DNA from: Hymenoscyphus infarciens
Lineage: Eukaryota > Ascomycota > Leotiomycetes > Helotiales > Helotiaceae
DNA: 64,000 nt
NCBI GenBank assembly: GCA_001414345.1
Contig: LLCB01000020.1
Coordinates: forward strand, 287,968-351,967
Direction of reading: 5' to 3'
The notes under the pieces were generated by a model that saw only the letters and a list, made by a program, of their open reading frames with translations, searched no databases and was not told where the DNA came from. Within the stretch, counting starts at the first letter, position 1. The number at the start of each line of letters is the position of its first letter. Positions 57,149 to 64,000 of the stretch are shown one piece after another. The position numbers and the translations under genes are program-made.

Positions 57149-57547
57149 TATAATAGTACGAAATATATACTATAGAAGAAGAGGTATATAGGAGTACGTT
57201 TAAGACTAAATAACGTAAGTAGATACTAAGCTCTAATATAGAAGAAAAGGAAAAACTATTCTTCTTCTATATTAAGTATAAATATCTATATATAAGAGGT
57301 TAGAGACTACTAAGTCTTAATAAGAATAATATCTAAGTCCTTTCTAATATAGCTACTAAAATAATAAAGGCTTTAAAGCTAAATATATAAGACCTTAAAG
57401 TAAAATATATAATATCTAATTCTTACTCTCTTTAGCCTCTTCTATCTTATAAGTTATAAGAGTATTAGCAGTCGTAGAGGTATTAGTAGTCGTAGAGGTA
57501 TTAGTAGTTTTACGAATGCCGACAATTCAGAATAGCGTGCTATTATA
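57149..57547 (-). repeat. 5' LTR of element A
   Basis: 399 bp, the partner of 49683-50081. It starts TATAATAGTACG and ends CGTGCTATTATA and is followed immediately by the duplicated target GAGCT. Confidence 0.9.
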
Positions 57548-60500
57548 GAGCTCTGTCTAATATAGCTAATACTAAATAATAAAGGCTATAAAGCTAAATA
57601 TATAATATCTAAATCTTAATCTCTTTAGTATCTTCGTTTATATAGGTATTAGTAGTTTTATAAATACTAGTAATTTAGAATAATATACTATTATATTCTC
57701 TCTTCTTAAAAAAGACTCGTTCTAAGTCTTTAGCTAATAGTTAGTATAGTGTTAAGTTGTCTAGAGTATTATTTATCTATTTATTATAAAGAATATAACT
57801 TATCTACTATTATAGTATCTAGTAGTCGAGGTAGAGTTAGTAGCTAGTAGTATTATTATTTAATAGATAATCGCTCTTTATTTACTATTATATACTATAT
57901 AATAATAGATATAAACAGAAGAGAGACTAATTATTAGCTATTAGGTAAAAAGTAGTATACTATTATAGAGTTGTTATATTCTTACTATTATTATATATTA
58001 TAATAGTAATTATTAAATAATAAATAATAATTATAAAGTAATAGCTATTATTATAAGTAGTATATTAGTAGACGACTTTTCTCTAATTCTAACTTCTCTT
58101 CTTCTTTTCTTTTTATCTAAATAATATAAATAGTAAGAATATCTTCTAATTAGATATATTCTAATATACTAACTTCTCTTAATATATATATATATAAATA
58201 TAAGTCTTTCTTCTTTTAATTAGACCTAATTTAGAGCTAATCTAATATAGTAAAATACCTCTTCTATATTCTTCTAGTATACTTCTAGGTACTTACCGAG
58301 TTTACTACGTTTAGTATCTTTAGAAAAAATCTTAGAATAGAGATTATATATACGCTTTTAAGAAGGCTAAGTTAAAGTAGTATAGATACTACGTAGAGTA
58401 GAATACTATATATATTCTAGTAAGTTTAATTCTAAATATATTTTAAATACGTTCTAACTTAAGATAGTTACTATATTTTATAGAGAAGAAGTTTAGTAAG
58501 CTTAAGCTTAAGAAGAAGAAGAAGAAGATTAAGAAGGCTATTAAAGCTATAGATAAGGTATTAATTATTACTAGTATAGAGATACTAAAGAATAGTTTAG
58601 AGAGATAGTTTACTCTTCTAGAAAAGACTTAGGTACTCTATACTAAGGTTATTATAAGTACCTCTTACTAATTAAAAAGGTTTTAGTTACTAATATTTAA
58701 TAGTTCTTATATAGTATTATAGAGAGTAGGACCTCTATTTAAACCTAGGTTTAAGTCCTCTTTAAAGCCTATCTAAAGAGTTTATAAGCGTTCTCTTCTA
58801 AGTCTATTATAAGAGGTTACTAAGGTAAGAAGCGCTCTTATAAAGAGAAGGTAAAGGAAGAGCTAATTTAGACTCTTTATACTTAAAAGAGTAAGAAGAA
58901 GAATAATAATTTAGAGAAAAGAGAGGCTATAGCTTAGGAATAGTTAGTAGGCCTTGTTTTAGTAGTAACTTAGTATTAGTTGTTTACTTTATTAACTTTG
59001 AATATTCTTACTAGTTAGTGTTTTATCTTAGGTTTTTATTATAAGTTCTTTATTAAGAGTAACTTAAATTAGAGAATATTAATAGAGTTTTATAAATTAA
59101 CTCTTTTATCTAATTCTTATCTAATTCTTATATATTAATCTATTTAGATAGATATTAGAGTAGTTCTAGCTCTTTTAGATATTTAGTATAAAAGTCTCTT
59201 AAATAATATAGTAAACTCTAAAAATTATCTATAGAATACTAAGTAGAATCTAAATTATATCTAACCTATTTATCTAATATTATATTTATTTTCTAAAAAG
59301 TTCACTACTAAGTATTTCTTATATTTTCTATTCTTATATATCTTAAATAATATCTAATAGAGGCTCTAAAGCCTCTTATCTTAGTAGAAGAGTATTTAGA
59401 TTCTTTAAAAGTATATTAGAAGTAAAAATATTATAAATTAATAAGCTTTCTAGAAGTTTTAGTTTATAGAAGTATCTTATATAATCTAATATTTTAAAAG
59501 GTCTTATCTACTATTTAGTAAGCTTTTAGCTAGAATAATTTATCTTAAGATTTTTAACGTCTTAGTTAATAGCTCTCTAATACTAACTTATACTATTCTT
59601 TATTCTTTACTAGGCCTTATTTATATTATCTTTAGCTATCTTCTAAGTAGAGTATATATATTAGACTACTTTTACTACCTTATTAAAGTTAAGTTATTTC
59701 TAAGAAATAGAAGTCTTTAACGTATTTTAGTTCTATAAAGTTCTTAGGTTAAGCTTAAACTTAAGCTAATAAGAGGTTATATTAATAGATAAGTATAGAA
59801 GTATTATTTATACTCTATTTATTAAGAGAATTAATTTACTTTAGTTATCTTAATAGTAGATTATAAAAGGCTTTAGTTATTAATTAATATATTAGTTTAT
59901 TATTTCTATTTATCTATTTATTTATTTATACTAGGTAGTACTAAGCTTAAGCTTAATACTAATTATTTAATAAAATTTAGTTTAAAATACTAATATAAAT
60001 TAAAGTTCTTAGTTAAATATAATTAATTTAGAGTAATAGCTAAAAAAGTAATTCTATTAAATAAAGAGTTTAGCTAGTCTTTTAATATCTATAGTTAAGT
60101 AGTAAAGTATTAATATTAAATCCTTTCTAAGTTAGTTAATAAATACTAATATCTCTTCAGTTATTCTTATACTCTACGTGATTTAGTAGAACGTGGTTCT
60201 AATCTTATATTTCTAGTCTTAACGCGACTAAATATTTAAATTATTATCTTATTCTTTAAACTCTACTAAAGTATATAACGATGTAGAAATTAAATAATAA
60301 TTTACTTATAATCTTATATTTAAAAACCTCTACTAAAAAAGTCCTTAAAAAGAAGGCCTCTTAAATATACTTTATAGACGTGTTTCTTACTTTAATTTAG
60401 ATTTTGATATCTTAGTACTCTTAAACTAGTTTAGTAGTATTATAGTTCAAAGCTACCTAGATTTTAGTCTAAAACTACCTTAAATAAGAGTAGTTTTAAA

Positions 60501-61396
60501 CTAAACTACTAAACGCGTCTATACGTAGAGTATAAGAATAACTAAAGAGATAGTATTAAATCTATATTTATTCTCTAAAAATAATTTAAAATCTATATAT
60601 AAATATTATATAAAGTAGTTAAGTATAAGTAGAGAGTAAAGAAAGTCTTATTACTTAGTTTATTAAGAATAAGAGTATCTATAAGCTTAGTAATTTACTA
60701 TATATCTCTTATAGTCTAAACCTAATCTAGCCTAGTAGTAGTATTATACTAATAACTAGTATATCTTTTTTATACTTAGATAAGTACTAGATACTTAGTT
60801 ATAGACGTCTTAGATTAGTTTTATATAGAGTTTAGTATTCTTTTAAATATAAAGTTAATTCTTAAAAAGGAGTAAATTATCTAATAAAAGAGAGTATTTA
60901 TTTAAAAGTTTATAATATTCTTTTTGAAAGAAGTATAAGTTATCTTCTTTTAACTTTTAAATTATATTTAAACTTATTTCTAGAATTAATATCTAAATAA
61001 ATTATATTAAAAGATATAGACTATTCTTATAATAAGGTCTAAGTAAGTTTAGTATTAATTTAGAGGTCTAACTAATTTAGTTCTAAAAGAGTATATAAGT
61101 AGCTATCTAATTTAGCTTAGTTATAAGTTTTTAAGTCTTATTTATATTAAGTTAATATATCTACTTTTTAATTATTCTTCTTAGATATAAATTAGATTTA
61201 AAAGTTAAAGTCTAATAAGAACTCTATCTATTAGACTTACTTAGCTATAAGTAGCTTAGCTATTATAAAGTATTCTAATAATCTTTAGTTTAAATATATA
61301 TTAATATACTTTTAATATAATATAAGTTTAAGCTACTATTTCTTAAAAGCTTCTATAATAGTAGATAACTCTTTATTATAGATCTTCTAGTTTAAT
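57548..61396 (-). mobile_element. older gypsy copy B: right half of LTR plus internal sequence, truncated
   Basis: 57553-57695 completes the LTR whose other half is 49488-49682. From 57696 to about 61396 the sequence follows element A's 50082-53405 in the same order and orientation, including the tract at CTCTCTTCTT and the RNase H relic. A 399-bp TIR element (60152-60550) interrupts it. Similarity stops abruptly at about 61396, where copia-type sequence begins. Confidence 0.82.
60152..60550. mobile_element. TIR element (MITE-like) nested in copy B
   Basis: Present in copy B but absent at the homologous site of element A (about 52577). It begins TCTCTTCAGTTATTCTTATA and ends with the inverted counterpart TATAAGAATAACTAAAGAGA. 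The inverted repeats extend to about 29 bp with one mismatch (ending CTCTACGT) and are flanked by TA on both sides. No coding frame. TA flanks suggest a Tc1/mariner-type non-autonomous element. Confidence 0.78.
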
Positions 61397-63500
61397 TAGT
61401 ATAGTAGAACGATACTATAGACTAATTTAAAGAGTATATAATATTATATATAAATAAGAGTCTTATCTTTTATAAATTTTAGTATTATAAATAGCTTTTA
61501 AAGTAATTAACGATATATTAGGCTTAAAATAAACTAGTCTCTACTTTCTTAGTATATAAAGCGTATACTTAAATAACTATAAATAATATATCTTCTTAAC
61601 TAATTTCTATAAGATCTAATATCTATAAAAAGGCTATTAAAGAGATATAAAAGTAGATTATATTCTATTAAGTTAAAGAAGCTTTTAATATATAAAATAG
61701 ACTAATTAACTAAGTTAAGAACTTACTCTTAAACTTAGACGTTTTAGTATAATAGGAGTATAAAAAGTTATAAATAGAAACTTTTATCTTTTAAGAAATT
61801 AAGAATAAGAACTATATTATATTACTACTAAGTAGCTATACTAAGTTTTACTCTATAGTTATAAAGCTATACTTTATTAAAACTCTTAAAACTTCTAGAT
61901 TAATACTAGTAAATAGAGAAGTTTCTAGAATAGTACTATTAAATAATCTAATACTATAATCTTATAAAAAAGAGAGAACTTTTAAATTATAGAGTAGCTA
62001 AGATTTAAGAGAGAGTAGATAAGATAGTAAACGATAACTCTCGCTTTAATATCAACTTTATTACTTAGAAATTTATTAAAATACTAATATTCTAGAACCT
62101 CTTTTAAAACTTTTATAAAAGCGTAGACGAAGCTAACTCTAAAAGTATCTAAGACCTCTAAAAAGTCTTTTTAAAACGTTATTCTAAGAGTTAGACGTTT
62201 TTATTAATAAAACTAAAGACTATATTACTCTAAAAGACGTTAAAAATTTTATTACTAAGTTAAGTAAGTATAATAATATTAAAGTGTTTATATCTAGTAA
62301 TAGTATAATGTTTATTAAATTATAATAAAAGGAGATTAATAGCTTAACTAATTAAAGTATATTTAAGATTATTATCTAGGATAAGTTATCTTCTAATACT
62401 AGAATATTTAGATTATAGTTTATAGATAATATAAAATTTAAGAGTATAGTACTTACTTTTATAAAGTTAAGATTAGTAATCTAAGTATATTATAATATTA
62501 GAAAGTTATTAGTCTTTATCTAAGCCTCTATTATCTAAAGAGTAAGTTAAAGAATTATCTTAGTACTTATTATAATACTTTTAGGTTTATAAGTATTTAT
62601 TTAGAATATTATATAAGTATTTATTTATAATATTATATAAGTATATATATAGTTATTAACTAAATTAAATCGGAAATTCTTTATATAACTATTAAAGAGA
62701 TACTCTTAATAGAAGAATATATTCTTTGAAGTAATTAAGCTATTATATAGTATTCTAGAAGCTAGAAACTATTAGTTTATAATATACTATAAATACTATA
62801 TTCTAAGACTTATAATAGAGTAGTTAATATTTAACTCTTATCTATTATATACTAAGTTATTCTATTATAATAAGCGAATATAGTTAGATATCTCTTTTAG
62901 TATAGTAGGCTTTTAGATAGACGATACTCTTATACTTACTAATAACGCTTTTGCTAATAAAGAAAAGAGTACTATTAACGAAGCTAGATTTTTATCTAAG
63001 AAAAGAGAAGAGCTTACTATTAATTATATAATTAAATTTAATAAAAGCCTAATTACTAAGTATTAAGACAGCTTTATCTCTCTTACTTTAGACTACGTAA
63101 AACACTTAAGTCTAGTATAATATACGCTAGTTAAAATATCTAATTCGAAAGATACTTTATATATAGTAAGTACTAAGAACTAATACGTTATATAGCGTAC
63201 TAGAGAGGCCTCTTTAGCTATAGTATTATAACTTAAAGCTGCTTTTAATTTATTATATACTACTTAAACTATTAATTTCTAAGATAATAATATTTTACTT
63301 CTTAATATACGAGTTTAATAGTAGATAGAGAATACTATAAGAGAACTTAAATTTATTAGACTAGATAATTCTTTCTTAAAGTTATATACCTTTACTAATA
63401 GATTCTTTACTAATAATAAAGACTTATTATTATAAATTAGCTATATTATTATACTTATAAAGAAGAAGAATATAAGAGGTTATATACGTATAGAGTAGAC
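61397..63500 (+). mobile_element. Ty1/copia retrotransposon relic, RIP-mutated
   Basis: Plus-strand conceptual reading at about 63230-63475 gives AAFNLLYTT, then RELKFIRLDNSFLKLY, TFTNRFFTNNKDL and ISYIIILIKKKN with stops. This is the copia RNase H region pattern (LKFVKLDLNSLKLYVFTDSSFANN...QIGYIIVL). Upstream AT-rich sequence from about 61397 is probably the rest of its pol, but no other motif is secure. It truncates gypsy copy B on its left. Confidence 0.65.
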
Positions 63501-64000
63501 TACAGAGTAGGCTACAGAGTAGGTCAGAAGTACGTAAGTTGAATCGGCACAGGGTAGGTCAGGTGATCGCTAAATCACGTTTCTAAGGAGTCGAAGTATA
63601 AGTATAAAAGACTTAGTGAATTTTGACTTTTTGACTTAATTCCTAACTAAAAGATAGAAGAGGGCTATATATACTTCTAGAGTAAATACTAGAAGCTTCT
63701 ATAGCTTATAAATCAAAGGGGTTACTAGAAGGTTCTAGGGATCACGTGTTCGCTTAACCGTAACCGAGAACGTAACTGAACCTTCTAGATAATACTAGAA
63801 AGAACTAGTATAGACTAAGGTTTAAACCTAAAGCCTATTAGTAAGTAAGGTAATTATTACCTAATACTAACATACTCTCTTAATAAGTACTTTACTTAAT
63901 AATAGAGGAAATACTTACTTAACTTTAAAGTAGAAGTAAGTAAACAAAGTAGAAGTAAATATTAACTTAACTTTAAAGTATAAGTTAATAGACTAAGTAA
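63501..64000. other. copia-flank, possibly LTR, running off the window
   Basis: Partly normal composition (63480-63780 keeps CpA/TpG) followed by AT-rich sequence. It may hold the LTR of the copia element, but no second copy is in the window to prove it. Confidence 0.35.

Larger units (their letters stand above)
49683..57547 (-). mobile_element. complete Ty3/gypsy LTR retrotransposon A, RIP-inactivated
   Basis: 7,865 bp with identical-length LTRs (49683-50081 and 57149-57547, 399 bp each) and a perfect 5-bp target duplication GAGCT at 49678-49682 and 57548-57552. The coding strand is minus: a polypurine tract (AAAGAAGAGAGGA, complement of 50082-50094) abuts the 3' LTR, and pol relics RT then RNase H lie in the order expected. 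LTR ends TATAATAGCACG/CGTGCTATTATA would be canonical TG...CA before RIP. Every coding frame is full of stops (TAA/TAG) and CpA/TpG are nearly absent, so the element is dead. Confidence 0.9.

Noticed and set aside
49488..63500. Restoring the retrotransposon proteins
   Set aside because: The elements are RIP-inactivated relics; only short diagnostic motifs were used to identify them.

Overview
The window is nuclear DNA of a filamentous ascomycete (Pezizomycotina; the gene content and accessory families suggest Leotiomycetes, which is an inference). Genes carry short introns of about 47-60 nt with GTRNGT donors, CTAAC-type branch points and CAG/TAG acceptors. Moderate-GC gene blocks alternate abruptly with very AT-rich blocks in which CpA and TpG are almost absent, the signature of repeat-induced point mutation (RIP).

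Layout. 1-6.4 kb: end of a class II fructose-bisphosphate aldolase gene, a Kes1/Osh4-type oxysterol-binding protein, and a large tail-anchored, mostly disordered protein. 6.4-10 kb: AT-rich repeat graveyard. 10.1-15.7 kb: accessory island with an HSP70-like (HSPA12-type) ATPase, a divergent membrane-anchored P-loop GTPase and a coiled-coil protein of unknown function. 15.7-18.3 kb: non-coding, with a 16-bp minisatellite. 18.3-41.6 kb: housekeeping block with DEF1-like CUE protein, a putative mitochondrial helical protein, Hva1-TUDOR protein, an AAA ATPase, a DUF4870/UPF0132 membrane protein, GID4/VID24, Mago nashi, coatomer beta (SEC26), a long-chain-base (sphingosine) kinase, RRP1/NOP52 and a DIM-5/Clr4-type H3K9 methyltransferase. 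41.6-48.5 kb: AT-rich relics, two intron-containing tRNA genes (Thr-AGT, Glu-CTC) and a broken DUF7223-like gene fragment. 48.5-64 kb: nested, RIP-mutated LTR retrotransposons.

The strongest structural result is in the last block. A complete 7,865-bp Ty3/gypsy element (49683-57547) has two 399-bp LTRs, a polypurine tract, RT and RNase H relics on the minus strand and a perfect 5-bp target duplication (GAGCT). It is inserted inside the LTR of an older copy of the same family. That older copy carries a 399-bp TIR element absent from the younger copy, and is cut off by a Ty1/copia relic on the plus strand. Elsewhere, two copies of a 438-440-bp PIF/Harbinger-like MITE with TTA/TAA duplications lie 35 kb apart, and an inverted pair of a palindrome-ended repeat flanks the gene-rich core.

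How the genes connect: most conserved genes are unrelated housekeeping functions (vesicle traffic, sterol/PI4P exchange, sphingolipid signalling, ubiquitin-dependent turnover, exon-junction complex, ribosome biogenesis). Two themes stand out. The H3K9 methyltransferase that in related fungi marks RIP-mutated DNA sits directly beside such DNA. The HSP70-like/GTPase/coiled-coil cluster is an accessory island bordered by repeats. One conserved gene, SEC26, has a one-base frameshift in its last exon as given.
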